Shown: positions 49,795 to 59,377, counted from the first letter of the stretch. The stretch is 64,000 nucleotides of DNA from an uncultured Bacilli bacterium (GCA_934131175.1 CAKOZD010000002.1:1-64000), one strand, 5' to 3'. Notes: a model not told the origin generated them from the sequence alone. Program-made: numbers and translations.

Positions 49795-52098
49795 ATGAAT
49801 GAAAAGTTATTAGTTATGATTATAAATGACATGGTAATTTTCCCTAACAATGAAGTTAGAATTGAATACGATAACAACTATGACAAACAAATGGTTGATA
49901 TAGTTGACAAGATAGAAGATAATTTAATGTTGATTGTAAATCCAATTAACGATGATAATATAGATGTAACGTCATTTCCAAAATATGGTATTCTTGGAAG
50001 ACTAAAATTAAAGATGAATGTTCCTAATGGTAAGACAAGAATCGTTATTGAGGGATTAGATAGAGTCGAAATTTCTTCGTATGAAGAGTTTGGAAATTAT
50101 TTTAAAGCTAATTATAATCCAATTGAATTTGGAGAGGATACAGAAGAAGAAAGAGCATATTTTAAAATATTAGTTAAATCTTTGGAAAACTATATTTCTA
50201 AAGTTCAGTATATGGGTAATGCAATTTTATCACAATTAAGTAGTGCTGATAATTTGTCTGAGTTATGTGATTTGATTGTTAGTTTTTTGCCGTTAGATTA
50301 TTTATCAAAAAAGAAGTATATTACTACAATTGATTCTATTAGTCGTGCAAAATATTTAATAGAAGATATGAGTAGAGATATGAAATTTGCTGAACTTGAG
50401 CAACAAATAGAAGCAGAAGTAGAAAAAGAATTGAATGATTCACAAAAAGAGTATTTCTTACGAGAAAAAATTAAATTGATGCAGAAAGAAATTGGTGAAG
50501 GAAATAATAAAGATAGTGAAGTTCAAAAGTTTAGAAAGAAAGTTTCTAAATTAAAGTGTAATTCTAAGATAAAGGATAAAATAAAAAGAGAAATTGATAG
50601 ATATGATAATTTAAATAGTAATTCTCCAGAACTTGGAATGATTAGGGAATATATTGATTGGATGGTTAATCTTCCTTGGAATACTTATACAAAAGATACC
50701 AGTGATTTGGAATCTGTTAAAGATATACTTGATTCTTCACATTATGCTTTAGAAGATGTAAAAGATAGAGTTTTAGAGTATCTTGCAGTTAAGCAAAATA
50801 CTAATAATTTGAGAAGTCCAATATTATGTTTAGTTGGACCTCCTGGTGTTGGTAAGACAAGTCTTGCTCTTAGTATTGCGAAAAGTCTAAATAGAAAGAC
50901 TGCTAAAATTAGTGTTGGTGGTATTAATGATGAAGCTGAGATTGTTGGACATAGAAGAACTTATATTGGAGCAAATCCTGGAAGAATAATTCAAGGTATT
51001 AGAAAAGCAGGAACTGCAAACCCTGTGTTTATAATTGATGAAATCGATAAGATGACAAAAGATATTAAGGGAGACCCTGCTAGTGCTTTACTTGAAGTAT
51101 TAGACCCAGAGCAAAATAATAAATTTTTTGATCATTATATTGAAGAAGATTTTGACTTATCAAAAGTAATGTTTATTGCAACTGCAAACTATGTTGAACA
51201 AATTCCTTATGAATTAAGAGATAGACTTGAAATGATAAATATTTCAAGTTACACAGAATATGAAAAACTTGATATTGCTAATAAACATTTAATTCCAAGA
51301 GAAATGGAAGAACATGGACTTACATCACTTCAAATTAGTTTTAATGATGATGCTATTATGTATTTAATTAGAAATTATACTAAGGAAGCAGGAGTACGTG
51401 AGCTTGAGAGAGTAATTGCTTCATTGTTTAGGAAAATTGTAAAAAAATTATTACTTAGTAAAGAGGAATTTTTCTATGTAATTGATAAAAATTTAATTAT
51501 AGAACTTTTAGGTAAACCAAAATATTCTTATGTAGAAACATTAGATGATAGTGAGATTGGTGTTGTTAATGGTATGGCATATACTGTTTTTGGAGGAGAT
51601 ATTCTTCCAATTGAGGCAACATTATTTAAAGGAAAAGGAAATTTAGTTTTAACTGGTTCTCTTGGTGATGTAATGCAAGAATCTTGTCATATAGCTCTTG
51701 ATTATATAAAGTCAAATATGGATGTTTTTGGAATAGATAGTAACTTGTTTAGTGATAATGATATTCATATTCATGTACCAGAAGGTGCTGTAAATAAAGA
51801 TGGACCTAGTGCTGGTATTACTATCACTTCAACACTTATTAGTTTATTTACAAAAAGAATTGTTTCAAATAAGATTGCAATGACTGGTGAGATTACTTTA
51901 AGAGGTAGAGTTTTGCCTATTGGTGGATTAAAAGAAAAAGTAATTGGTGCTCATAGAGCAAACATAAAAAAAGTGTTTATACCAGTAGAAAATGAAAGAG
52001 ATTTAGATGATATACCAGAAAATATTAGAAATGATATTGAGTTTATAAAAGTAAAAAATTATATGGAAGTATATAAGGAATTGTTTGGTGAAAGATGA
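49795..52098 (+). CDS. lon: ATP-dependent protease Lon
   Basis: 767 aa, LonA length. Residues 1-190 are the substrate-binding LON domain, 191-310 helical linker, then AAA+ with Walker A GPPGVGKT (348-355) and Walker B F-I-I-D-E-I-D-K, and the serine protease domain with nucleophile Ser672 (K-D-G-P-S-A-G) and Lys713 (G-G-L-K-E-K). It degrades damaged and regulatory proteins. In B. subtilis lonA lies in a region that also holds spoVID and ysxE, and the same two lie just downstream here. Overlaps the next gene by four bases. Confidence 0.98.
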   Translation: MNEKLLVMIINDMVIFPNNEVRIEYDNNYDKQMVDIVDKIEDNLMLIVNPINDDNIDVTSFPKYGILGRLKLKMNVPNGKTRIVIEGLDRVEISSYEEFGNYFKANYNPIEFGEDTEEERAYFKILVKSLENYISKVQYMGNAILSQLSSADNLSELCDLIVSFLPLDYLSKKKYITTIDSISRAKYLIEDMSRDMKFAELEQQIEAEVEKELNDSQKEYFLREKIKLMQKEIGEGNNKDSEVQKFRKKVSKLKCNSKIKDKIKREIDRYDNLNSNSPELGMIREYIDWMVNLPWNTYTKDTSDLESVKDILDSSHYALEDVKDRVLEYLAVKQNTNNLRSPILCLVGPPGVGKTSLALSIAKSLNRKTAKISVGGINDEAEIVGHRRTYIGANPGRIIQGIRKAGTANPVFIIDEIDKMTKDIKGDPASALLEVLDPEQNNKFFDHYIEEDFDLSKVMFIATANYVEQIPYELRDRLEMINISSYTEYEKLDIANKHLIPREMEEHGLTSLQISFNDDAIMYLIRNYTKEAGVRELERVIASLFRKIVKKLLLSKEEFFYVIDKNLIIELLGKPKYSYVETLDDSEIGVVNGMAYTVFGGDILPIEATLFKGKGNLVLTGSLGDVMQESCHIALDYIKSNMDVFGIDSNLFSDNDIHIHVPEGAVNKDGPSAGITITSTLISLFTKRIVSNKIAMTGEITLRGRVLPIGGLKEKVIGAHRANIKKVFIPVENERDLDDIPENIRNDIEFIKVKNYMEVYKELFGER

Positions 52099-52808
52099 TG
52101 GATAATGATGTAAAAAGTGAGAAAATCTCAGATGAGAATATTATTGAACTAACAGATGAAGTATCAGAAAGTGATGAGATTGATTCTTATATCGATGCTT
52201 TATATTTAAAGAATCATCTAATTGGTTTTGATACAGAACAGTTGAGGGAATTATATGGTAATTTTGATTTATATGAGTATTTTGTATATTCTCTTATTTA
52301 TATTTTAGATAATGAACCAGAATTTATTTTGTTAGATGATACTCTTCCAAATAAAATTTATGATGTGTTAGATTTACATAGATTTGATTGTAAAGATAAT
52401 ACCATTTTATATGGACTTGTTAATGAAATAATTTTAGAAGTTAATTCTATGAGGTCATTACCAAACAATATAAAAAAAGAAAAGTTATCAGTTTATTTGA
52501 ATGAGCAAAGTGAAAAACGTAAAGTTTTATTAACTGATAGGGAAGACCTTTCTTATACTATGGTATATGATGCAGGTGTTGTTTTATCTCTTTTTGAAGA
52601 AGGAGAAGAAATTCCTAATGAGGATATGTATATTCCATCTCTTAATCTTTTAATGAGTGAAATGCCTGCAATGTTTAAAGATGAAAAAGTTCTTGAAAGA
52701 GCTATGAATAAATTAGATGAAATATCTAAAAAACATATTATATTTGGTAGACTTCAAAGAAGATATGCAAATGATGCAAAAGTATATTTAAAAAAAATAG
52801 GAGAATAA
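52095..52808 (+). CDS. Acidic protein of unknown function, coupled to lon
   Basis: 237 aa. Start ATG overlaps the lon stop (ATGATGG), or the next ATG at 52098. Acidic N-terminus (residues 1-40) and helical body with many Leu/Ile; no membrane helix or signal. Co-translation with lon suggests a related role or an adaptor, but nothing identifies it. Confidence 0.6.
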   Translation: MMDNDVKSEKISDENIIELTDEVSESDEIDSYIDALYLKNHLIGFDTEQLRELYGNFDLYEYFVYSLIYILDNEPEFILLDDTLPNKIYDVLDLHRFDCKDNTILYGLVNEIILEVNSMRSLPNNIKKEKLSVYLNEQSEKRKVLLTDREDLSYTMVYDAGVVLSLFEEGEEIPNEDMYIPSLNLLMSEMPAMFKDEKVLERAMNKLDEISKKHIIFGRLQRRYANDAKVYLKKIGE

Positions 52809-52831
52809 TAATTCTTCTTTTTTCATACTAT
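52803..52831 (+). promoter_or_regulatory. Possible sigma-E-type promoter of the spoVID-like gene
   Basis: GAATAAT (52803-52809), 14 bp, CATACTAT (52824-52831), against the B. subtilis sigma-E consensus KMATATT-N14-CATACAHT (one mismatch in each element). Weak point: it lies right behind a T-run and leaves a leader of only a few bases to AGGAGG (52837-52842). Confidence 0.4.
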
Positions 52832-52847
52832 TTTTTAGGAGGTAGTT

Positions 52848-53597
52848 ATGAGAAAGAATGTAAGTTTTGAAAAAAGAATTGATTTTCCTACTATGGTTGG
52901 AGAAATAAGTGCGATTTCTTTAGAAGAAGATTTAAAATTTATTAATGAGTCTAGTATTGAAGGTAATCTTATTTTATCTGGTAAATATAAGTTGACAGAA
53001 GCGTCTAGGTTAGAAGAAGATTTTAACTATAAGTTACCAATAGAAATTAGTTTAACTGAAAAACTAGATATAAGTACAAGTAAGGTAGAAATTAGTAATT
53101 TTACATATAAAATGATGGATGAAAATATTATGTTATGTAATATTGAACTTTTAATTGAAGGGTTAGAATTACTTGATGAGAGTAGAGAATGTGATGGTGA
53201 TGTTTCCGAAATTGAGATACCTATTAAAGAAGATATTGATAAGGTAATTAATAATGAGTTTATTAATGATACTGATACATTAGAAAGTGATGTTTTATTA
53301 AAAGAAAATAATGAAATTAAAGATGATAAAAGAGATGATGTTGTTGTAAGTAAAAAAGAAGTAGCAGAAACAATTGATATAAACGAGGCTGATAAAGTGG
53401 AAAATACTAGTATTTTTAATATTAATGAAGAGAGTGAGTCTTATGGAACATTACTTGTATATATTGTCAGAGAAAATGAAACAATAAATTCAATTATTAC
53501 TAAATATAATACAACTGTTGAGGAATTAGAAAAGTATAATGATTTAAAAGACTTATCTATTGGAACTAAGTTAATAATTCCATTAGTAAATGAATGA
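52848..53597 (+). CDS. SpoVID-like spore coat morphogenetic protein (C-terminal LysM)
   Basis: 249 aa. N-terminal ~110 residues are a beta-rich SpoVID-type domain (I-D-F-P-x-x-V-G-E-I-S-A-I-S-L, then I-E-G-N-L-I-L-S-G-K-Y); a low-complexity acidic middle (115-195), then one LysM domain (about 200-248: V-Y-I-V-R-E-N-E-T-I-N-S-I-I-T-K-Y-N-T-T-V-E-E-L). SpoVID anchors the spore coat; LysM binds peptidoglycan or lipid II. The next gene is a ysxE-type gene, as in B. subtilis. Shorter than the B. subtilis protein. Confidence 0.8.
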   Translation: MRKNVSFEKRIDFPTMVGEISAISLEEDLKFINESSIEGNLILSGKYKLTEASRLEEDFNYKLPIEISLTEKLDISTSKVEISNFTYKMMDENIMLCNIELLIEGLELLDESRECDGDVSEIEIPIKEDIDKVINNEFINDTDTLESDVLLKENNEIKDDKRDDVVVSKKEVAETIDINEADKVENTSIFNINEESESYGTLLVYIVRENETINSIITKYNTTVEELEKYNDLKDLSIGTKLIIPLVNE

Positions 53598-54489
53598 TGT
53601 TATAAATAAATATCTTAGTAATATTACTAAGATTTCTTATATTAATAGTAATGTTTATATAGAGACTTGTACTAATAATTATATTGTTCTTGATAAAAAA
53701 ATTGATAAGAATAAGTTGTTTGATTTTTTTAGAAAAGTTGATTTTAAATATTTTAAGTATCCATTAAATAATGATTCTTATGAAATATATTTGTTAAGTG
53801 ATGACTATGATGTTAATAAAGTTTCTGAAATTGATTTGAATATGTTTATAGATTGTCTTTCTTTATTACATAAAAAGACTATGAATTATGAAGTAATAAG
53901 TGACGATGATTTTAATAAGTTATATAATTATTTATATTTAAAAATAGATGATACTTATAAATATTATTTAAGATTCCAAAGTAGAATAGAGGAGAAAAAG
54001 TTCCCGTCTCCTGGAGAGTTTTTATTAATAAATAATATTAGTATGATATATAGGTTGCTTGACTATTCATTATATAAATTAGATAGTTTAAATAATTGTG
54101 ATAAGGATTTTCATTTATGTGTACTACTTAATAAGATAAGTAGTAATAATTTTGATGGTAGTTTTATTGATTTTAACTATTATAGTAATGGTATATCTTT
54201 GTTTGATCTAGATTTATTTTTTAAGAATTATTATTATGCTGATCTTATTAGTTTATTTGATAGGTATTGTTATACTGTTTCTATTAATGATAGTAGTTTA
54301 AGTTTATTTTTATGTTTAATAAGTATTGTTTGGGAGGTTGATTTTTCATCTACTAATTTTAATAATTGTCTTAGAGTTAGAAATTTACTTGATTATGTAA
54401 ATAAAGTTTTTAATTTTATATCAGAGAAAGATAAAGAAAATGAGAAAACAGATGAGAATAAACTCGAAGAAGAGGATAATAACATTTAG
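53590..54489 (+). CDS. YsxE/CotS-family spore coat-related protein
   Basis: 299 aa, overlapping spoVID by 8 bp. Kinase-like fold of the CotS family without a clear catalytic triad; family patterns: L-L-H-K-K-T-M-N-Y near 88-96, Y-Y-L-R-F-Q-S-R-I-E-E-K-K-F-P-S-P-x-E-F-L-L-I-N-N-I-S-M-I-Y (about 116-146). In B. subtilis ysxE lies right behind spoVID, the same order. The acidic C-terminus is unrelated. Supports the sporulation assignment. Confidence 0.8.
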   Translation: MNDVINKYLSNITKISYINSNVYIETCTNNYIVLDKKIDKNKLFDFFRKVDFKYFKYPLNNDSYEIYLLSDDYDVNKVSEIDLNMFIDCLSLLHKKTMNYEVISDDDFNKLYNYLYLKIDDTYKYYLRFQSRIEEKKFPSPGEFLLINNISMIYRLLDYSLYKLDSLNNCDKDFHLCVLLNKISSNNFDGSFIDFNYYSNGISLFDLDLFFKNYYYADLISLFDRYCYTVSINDSSLSLFLCLISIVWEVDFSSTNFNNCLRVRNLLDYVNKVFNFISEKDKENEKTDENKLEEEDNNI

Positions 54490-54559
54490 TTTTGTTGTGA
54501 TAAATATTAGTATTAACAACTGATAAAAAATAATTATTAGGTTTACTAAAACACTTGAT

Positions 54560-54588
54560 AAGAAGAAGATATTATTTCTTCTTTTTTG
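54560..54588 (+). terminator. Terminator of spoVID-ysxE
   Basis: AAGAAGAA (54560-54567) with TTCTTCTT (54576-54583) and T-run. The 243-bp gap to 54732 holds this and the rubrerythrin promoter; nothing else seen. Confidence 0.75.
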
Positions 54589-54670
54589 CTTGCAGGTATT
54601 ACATCTACAGAAAAAAGTATGCTTTGTTTTCATCATATCACCTGTTGTATTATATTCATTTTATTTTTAA

Positions 54671-54698
54671 TTGACATTAACTTTTTCCATGATATAAT
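54671..54698 (+). promoter_or_regulatory. Rubrerythrin promoter
   Basis: Perfect TTGACA (54671-54676), 16-bp spacer, extended -10 TGA-TATAAT (54690-54698). Confidence 0.85.
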
Positions 54699-54732
54699 AG
54701 GTCTTGTAAATATGATTTAGGAGGTTATTTAT

Positions 54733-55272
54733 ATGGAATTAAAAGGAAGTAAAACTGAGCAAAACTTAATGACTGCTTTTGCAGGGGAAAGTCAAGCTAG
54801 AAATAAATATACTTATTTTGCAAGTAAGGCAAAAAAAGATGGGTATGAACAAATTGCTGCTATTTTTGAAGAAACAGCAAATAATGAAAAAGAACATGCT
54901 AAAATGTGGTTTAAAGAACTTAATGGTGGAGAAATCCCATCAACAGTTGAAAACTTAGAAGCAGCAGCAGATGGTGAAAACTATGAATGGACAGATATGT
55001 ATGATGAGTTTGCAAGAGTTGCTGAAGAAGAAGGATTTAAAGCATTAGCAGCAAAATTCAGAATGGTTGGAGAAATTGAAAAACATCATGAAGAAAGATA
55101 TAGAAAACTTCTTAAAAATATTGAAGATGAAGTTGTTTTCTCAAAAGATGGAGATTCAATTTGGATTTGTAGAAACTGTGGACATGTTGTAGTTGGTAAG
55201 AATGCTCCAAAAGTTTGTCCAGTATGTGCTCATCCACAAAGTTTCTTTGAATTAAAGAGCGAAAATTATTAA
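54733..55272 (+). CDS. rbr: Rubrerythrin
   Basis: 179 aa. Non-haem peroxidase that reduces H2O2 in anaerobes. N-terminal ferritin-like diiron domain with the E-x-x-H/E-x-x-R pairs (E-S-Q-A-R-N-K-Y, E-x-A-N-N-E-K-E-H and E-I-E-K-H-H-E-E) and a C-terminal rubredoxin-like domain C-x-x-C...C-x-x-C (C-R-N-C, C-P-V-C) at about 148-172. Strong private promoter and terminator (55277-55303) suggest an abundant protein. Indicates an anaerobic or microaerobic lifestyle. Confidence 0.95.
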   Translation: MELKGSKTEQNLMTAFAGESQARNKYTYFASKAKKDGYEQIAAIFEETANNEKEHAKMWFKELNGGEIPSTVENLEAAADGENYEWTDMYDEFARVAEEEGFKALAAKFRMVGEIEKHHEERYRKLLKNIEDEVVFSKDGDSIWICRNCGHVVVGKNAPKVCPVCAHPQSFFELKSENY

Positions 55273-55276
55273 TATT

Positions 55277-55303
55277 GAAGGAGTCTTAGACTTCTTTTTT
55301 TTC
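55277..55303 (+). terminator. Rubrerythrin terminator
   Basis: Nine-pair stem (55277-55285 with 55289-55297, two G-U), TTA loop, T-run. Confidence 0.8.
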
Positions 55304-55311
55304 TTTATATT

Positions 55312-55320
55312 TGTTATAAT
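55312..55320 (+). promoter_or_regulatory. Extended -10 promoter of kinase-like gene
   Basis: TGT-TATAAT (55312-55320), no clear -35. The transcript would start near 55327, downstream of the ATG at 55321, which excludes that start. Confidence 0.65.
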
Positions 55321-55341
55321 ATGCGTATTGGGGGATGCAAC

Positions 55342-56283
55342 ATGGAGTTAACTGAAGAATACATTAAAAATTTAAAATTTGTTGGTGCTGGTAATTTTGG
55401 TACTTTATATAGAAATGGAGATGTTATATACAAACTATATAAAGAAGAGGTAAAAGGACCATATTATAATTATCATGATAATCCATCACTTGATAGAACA
55501 CTTTATAATAAGTATAGGCTTAATAAATTAAAAAGTTTAAGTGGTAAAATTAAAAATTGTAATTTAATTACTGATTTTATTTATATTGATGGTAAGTTTA
55601 GAGGAGTTATTAGTAATTATGTTGAAGGAGATAGTTTAAGAGAAAAACAAGATGAATTAGATGTTAGAGAGAAAACTATAATTTCTAGAAAACTTATAAA
55701 ATGTATAAGTGATTTGCATAAAAATAATATTTATCCTTTAGATATTCATTTAGGTAATGTTTTAGTAGATGATAATTTAGATGTAAATGTTATTGATTTA
55801 GATGACTGTTTAACAAAGGTTAGATTAATTGGTAATCCAATGATTGTTAGATGGAGTAATTTAAAATTAAGGGATACGATATATTCATTATTTAGAGATT
55901 TTAGTTACTACAGTAGGTATGAAAATAAAATGTCTAAATATATTAAGAAAAAGGATTTACCAAAATTTCCTTGTACCTTTGATGGAATGAATAAATATTT
56001 AGCATATAAAAATATTCCTCATAAGTATATTTTTATTTCAAGAGATACGGACATTGAATTAATAAAAAGTTTACTTACACCTGATACTTTACTTGCATAT
56101 GTATATAAGGATAATGGATTTGCTTCTTATAGAGATGATATTCTATATTTTTTTGAAAATGGAATAGTAATAAATGAAACTATTGAATCTGGCTTAAAAG
56201 ATGTTTTTATAAATAATCATAATATTGTTTCTTATCATGATATGAGTTTTGGTGAACCAGGGCATGTTTTAGTGAAAAAATAA
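55342..56283 (+). CDS. Protein kinase-like fold protein, reduced active site
   Basis: 313 aa from ATG 55342 (GGGGGAT upstream). Gly-rich loop V-G-A-G-N-F-G-T-L (about 11-19) and a Lys (Y-K-L-Y-K), catalytic loop region P-L-D-I-H-L-G-N-V-L-V (about 133-144; Asp present, canonical HRD not), and a D-L-D-D in place of DFG (about 153-157). C-terminal ~120 residues of unknown fold. Active kinase or pseudokinase cannot be decided. 23 bp to the next gene. Confidence 0.75.
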   Translation: MELTEEYIKNLKFVGAGNFGTLYRNGDVIYKLYKEEVKGPYYNYHDNPSLDRTLYNKYRLNKLKSLSGKIKNCNLITDFIYIDGKFRGVISNYVEGDSLREKQDELDVREKTIISRKLIKCISDLHKNNIYPLDIHLGNVLVDDNLDVNVIDLDDCLTKVRLIGNPMIVRWSNLKLRDTIYSLFRDFSYYSRYENKMSKYIKKKDLPKFPCTFDGMNKYLAYKNIPHKYIFISRDTDIELIKSLLTPDTLLAYVYKDNGFASYRDDILYFFENGIVINETIESGLKDVFINNHNIVSYHDMSFGEPGHVLVKK

Positions 56284-56306
56284 TATACTTTTTATAGGTG
56301 AAGAAA

Positions 56307-56582
56307 ATGTTTTCAAAAAATATTTCTCCTAAAATTTCATCTTTTAGTGCCGTTGCTGTTGGATATTTACTTCTTGACGATTTGTCTGCTAGTGAACAAA
56401 ATGCTTTAGGAAACTGGTTAATGCTTGTTGCCCAAGTATTATCGACTAATGCTTATTTTAAACAATTGCAGTCTGAATATCAAAATGAGAAGTCTAATAA
56501 TTATAAAATGGGTAGTGAAGTAGATATTTTAAAAAGAATGAAGGAAGCTTTAGAAAAGGAAATAAATAATTTAGAAAAGTAG
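56307..56582 (+). CDS. Small protein, helical, unknown
   Basis: 91 aa from ATG 56307; AGGTGA (56296-56301) at good spacing, a GTG at 56298 lies inside that site. Moderately hydrophobic first half (S-F-S-A-V-A-V-G-Y-L-L-L-D-D-L) and a coiled-coil-like Glu/Lys second half. Not recognised. 7 bp before the U32 gene. Confidence 0.6.
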   Translation: MFSKNISPKISSFSAVAVGYLLLDDLSASEQNALGNWLMLVAQVLSTNAYFKQLQSEYQNEKSNNYKMGSEVDILKRMKEALEKEINNLEK

Positions 56583-56589
56583 GTGTTTT

Positions 56590-58752
56590 ATGAGAAAAGA
56601 GTTACTTGCTCCTGCTGGTAATATGGAGTGTTTAAAGGCTGCTGTTTTTAATGGAGCAGATGCTGTTTATATGGCTTGTAAAAGTTTTGGAGCTAGAAAG
56701 TTTGCAAATAATTTTGATAATGATGAGATTGTCGAGGCTATTAAGTTTTGTCATTTGTATGGAGTAAAGGCATATGTTACTATGAATACTTTGGTAAAAA
56801 ATGAAGAAGTAAATTCTTTTATTGAGCAAGCGAAATTTTTATATAGAAATGGAGTGGATGCCATACTTATACAAGACTTTGGAATGATATGTCTTTTAAG
56901 AGAAAAGTTTCCAAAACTAGAAATTCATGCTTCTACTCAAGCAAATACTTCTTCTTATGAAACTGCAAAATTTTATTACGATTTAGGTGTTAAAAGAGTT
57001 GTTTTTTCACGTGAAGTTTCCATTGATGAAATTGATAGTATAGATATTCCTATTGAAAAGGAAGCTTTTGTTCATGGTGCTCTTTGTATTTCATATTCCG
57101 GAGAATGTTTGATGAGTAGTATGCTTGGTAGAAGAAGTGGTAATCGTGGTGAGTGTGCTGGCTGCTGTCGTCTTCCATATACATTACTTGATGGTACAAC
57201 TTCAATTAGTAATAATAAATATCTATTAAGTACAAAGGAATTAAATACTACAAAATATATAGATAGATTAATAAATAGTAGTATATATAGTTTAAAGATA
57301 GAAGGAAGAATGAAGAGTCCTTTGTATGTTGGATTTATAACAAAATTGTATAGGAGATTACTTGATGGAGAAAAAGTTGACTTAGATTTTGAAACAGATA
57401 AATTAAAAACTATATTTAATCGTAAATTTACTAAAGGTAGACTTTTTTCTGAAGATGATGTTTCATTAATGAATCAGGAAAGTCCTAATCATCAAGGATT
57501 AGTGATAGGTAATAGTAGTGTTTATAAGGATAAGATAAAGATTAATTTAAATCGAGGAAGAGTGTTATATCAAAATGATGCTATTAGGTTTGTTAATTCT
57601 GGTCGTGGAATGATGGTTAATTTTTTATATGATAAAGATATGAAGTTGTGTTCTAAAGCAGATGGTGTTTGCTATGTCGATAACAAACTAAATATATCTT
57701 CTTCAGATATTGTTTCAAAAACACAGGACTATAATTTAGAAAATGAATTTAAAAATATTGATTCTAAAAAGATAGAAGTTTCTTTTTCAGTAGTTGCGAG
57801 AATTGGACATCCTCTTAAAGTAAGTATTTTTGATGGATACAATAATATTGTTGAAGAGATTGGCTGTGTTAATGAAGCAAAGAGTGCTCCAATTGATGAT
57901 CAAACAATAATTAGTAAACTTTCTAAACTTGGAGATACGCCTTTTACAGTTTCTAATATAAAGATAGAAAAAGATGAAAACATTTTTATTCAAATTAAGC
58001 TTCTTAATGATATAAGGAGAATATTAACTGAAAAATTAATTTGTATGCGAGAAGGTGCAAATGTTAATTTTGAATCTTGTGATTTAGTTTTTGAAAAGAA
58101 TGATTCTAAATGTAGTTCTAATAATTTGATTACTTGCTTAGTGTATACTGATTCGCAAATAAGAGCCTGTTTAGATATGAATGTTTCAAGAATTTATGTA
58201 TGTGATAAAAAGTTATATGATAAGTATCAAAATAATTCAAATATTTATTATATGTTACCTAGGTGCATTTTTAATATGAGTAAGTCATTTACTTCTAGAA
58301 ATTTAGTATCTGATTATTTTAATTTTTCTGATATTGATGCTTATGGAAATTATTCTTTAAATGTATTTAATATATATACTGCATATTATCTTAGAAAGTA
58401 TGGTTTAAAGAATGTTCCTATTTCTATTGAACTTAGTGAAGAAGAGATATATAACTTTATAAAGTTATATAATAACAAATTTGGATATGCTCCTTTTGAA
58501 GTATTAGGATATGGAAGAGTCGAAAATATGATTATAAAAGGAAATATTTTGAATATTTCATCTGATATTTGTAAATATAAATTGAAAGATTTTAAGAATA
58601 GATTATTTCCTGTGTTCTATGATGGCATTAATACACATATATTAAATTATGAAAACTTTGAAAGACATAACTTAAAAAATTGTATAATTAGACTTGATTT
58701 TTATGATGAAAGTTATGATGAAATTATTAAAATTATAAAATCTTATCAATAA
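56590..58752 (+). CDS. U32 family peptidase / RNA hydroxylase-type protein (RlhA/TrhP-like)
   Basis: 720 aa. N-terminal TIM barrel starts E-L-L-A-P-A-G-N and has A-D-A-V-Y-M-A and H-A-S-T-Q-A-N-T; the U32 Cys cluster C-I-S-Y-S-G-E-C-L-M...C-A-G-C-C-R (about 166-195) can bind a 4Fe-4S cluster. C-terminal ~400 residues match the longer U32/DUF3656 type. Members hydroxylate RNA (RlhA on 23S C2501, TrhP on tRNA U34) or were called collagenases; this length suits RlhA-like members. Which substrate is open. Confidence 0.88.
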   Translation: MRKELLAPAGNMECLKAAVFNGADAVYMACKSFGARKFANNFDNDEIVEAIKFCHLYGVKAYVTMNTLVKNEEVNSFIEQAKFLYRNGVDAILIQDFGMICLLREKFPKLEIHASTQANTSSYETAKFYYDLGVKRVVFSREVSIDEIDSIDIPIEKEAFVHGALCISYSGECLMSSMLGRRSGNRGECAGCCRLPYTLLDGTTSISNNKYLLSTKELNTTKYIDRLINSSIYSLKIEGRMKSPLYVGFITKLYRRLLDGEKVDLDFETDKLKTIFNRKFTKGRLFSEDDVSLMNQESPNHQGLVIGNSSVYKDKIKINLNRGRVLYQNDAIRFVNSGRGMMVNFLYDKDMKLCSKADGVCYVDNKLNISSSDIVSKTQDYNLENEFKNIDSKKIEVSFSVVARIGHPLKVSIFDGYNNIVEEIGCVNEAKSAPIDDQTIISKLSKLGDTPFTVSNIKIEKDENIFIQIKLLNDIRRILTEKLICMREGANVNFESCDLVFEKNDSKCSSNNLITCLVYTDSQIRACLDMNVSRIYVCDKKLYDKYQNNSNIYYMLPRCIFNMSKSFTSRNLVSDYFNFSDIDAYGNYSLNVFNIYTAYYLRKYGLKNVPISIELSEEEIYNFIKLYNNKFGYAPFEVLGYGRVENMIIKGNILNISSDICKYKLKDFKNRLFPVFYDGINTHILNYENFERHNLKNCIIRLDFYDESYDEIIKIIKSYQ

Positions 58753-58816
58753 TTTAAATTGATATATAAAAAAATTTAATTATGTGTTAAAATAAATTAT
58801 AGGGAGTGATTAATAT

Positions 58817-59353
58817 ATGGCAGAAGCGAAAACAAAGAAAGAAAAAAATTTAGTAAAGAATTATTTTATTCTAGCTATTATCTTTTTAGCTGGAATTGGT
58901 TTAACTTTTTATTTGTGCAGATGGTATAAAGTATATGATGACTATAAGAAACAAACTCCTGTTATACGTGGAACTTTAAGTCAAGAAATTGTTTATGATG
59001 ATTTAGAACATTATGTTTTAGAAAATCCAACATCAGTAATTTATATGTGTGTTTCAAATGATGATGTTTGTAGAAATTTTGAAAAGGGATTTGCAAAATA
59101 TATTGTAAAAGAAGAATTAACTGATACTATAGTTTATCTTAATTTGACTAATATTGAAAAAGATGAATTTATAAATAAATTTAATGAGAAATATCAATTT
59201 AAAACTAAATTGACAGGAAATTATCCAGCTTTTGTAATATTTAAGGATGGAAAAGTAGATAGTGTACTACAAGGTAGTTCAGATAGTGAAGTTACACTTT
59301 CTAAAGTAAAGAATTTTTTAGAATTAAATGAAATTAAAGGAGAAGGAGAGTAA
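58817..59353 (+). CDS. Membrane-anchored thioredoxin-like protein lacking CxxC
   Basis: 178 aa. A helix at about 16-38 anchors it; the exported domain has thioredoxin-like order (V-I-Y-M-C-V-S near 73, a C-R-N-F nearby, Y-P-A-F-V-I-F-K-D-G-K at about 138-148, the cis-Pro region). The two Cys near 77 and 84 are not in CxxC spacing. Fold is plausible, redox activity doubtful. GGGAGTGA before ATG. Confidence 0.6.
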   Translation: MAEAKTKKEKNLVKNYFILAIIFLAGIGLTFYLCRWYKVYDDYKKQTPVIRGTLSQEIVYDDLEHYVLENPTSVIYMCVSNDDVCRNFEKGFAKYIVKEELTDTIVYLNLTNIEKDEFINKFNEKYQFKTKLTGNYPAFVIFKDGKVDSVLQGSSDSEVTLSKVKNFLELNEIKGEGE

Positions 59354-59377
59354 TCTCCTTTTGATATGGAGGGTTTT

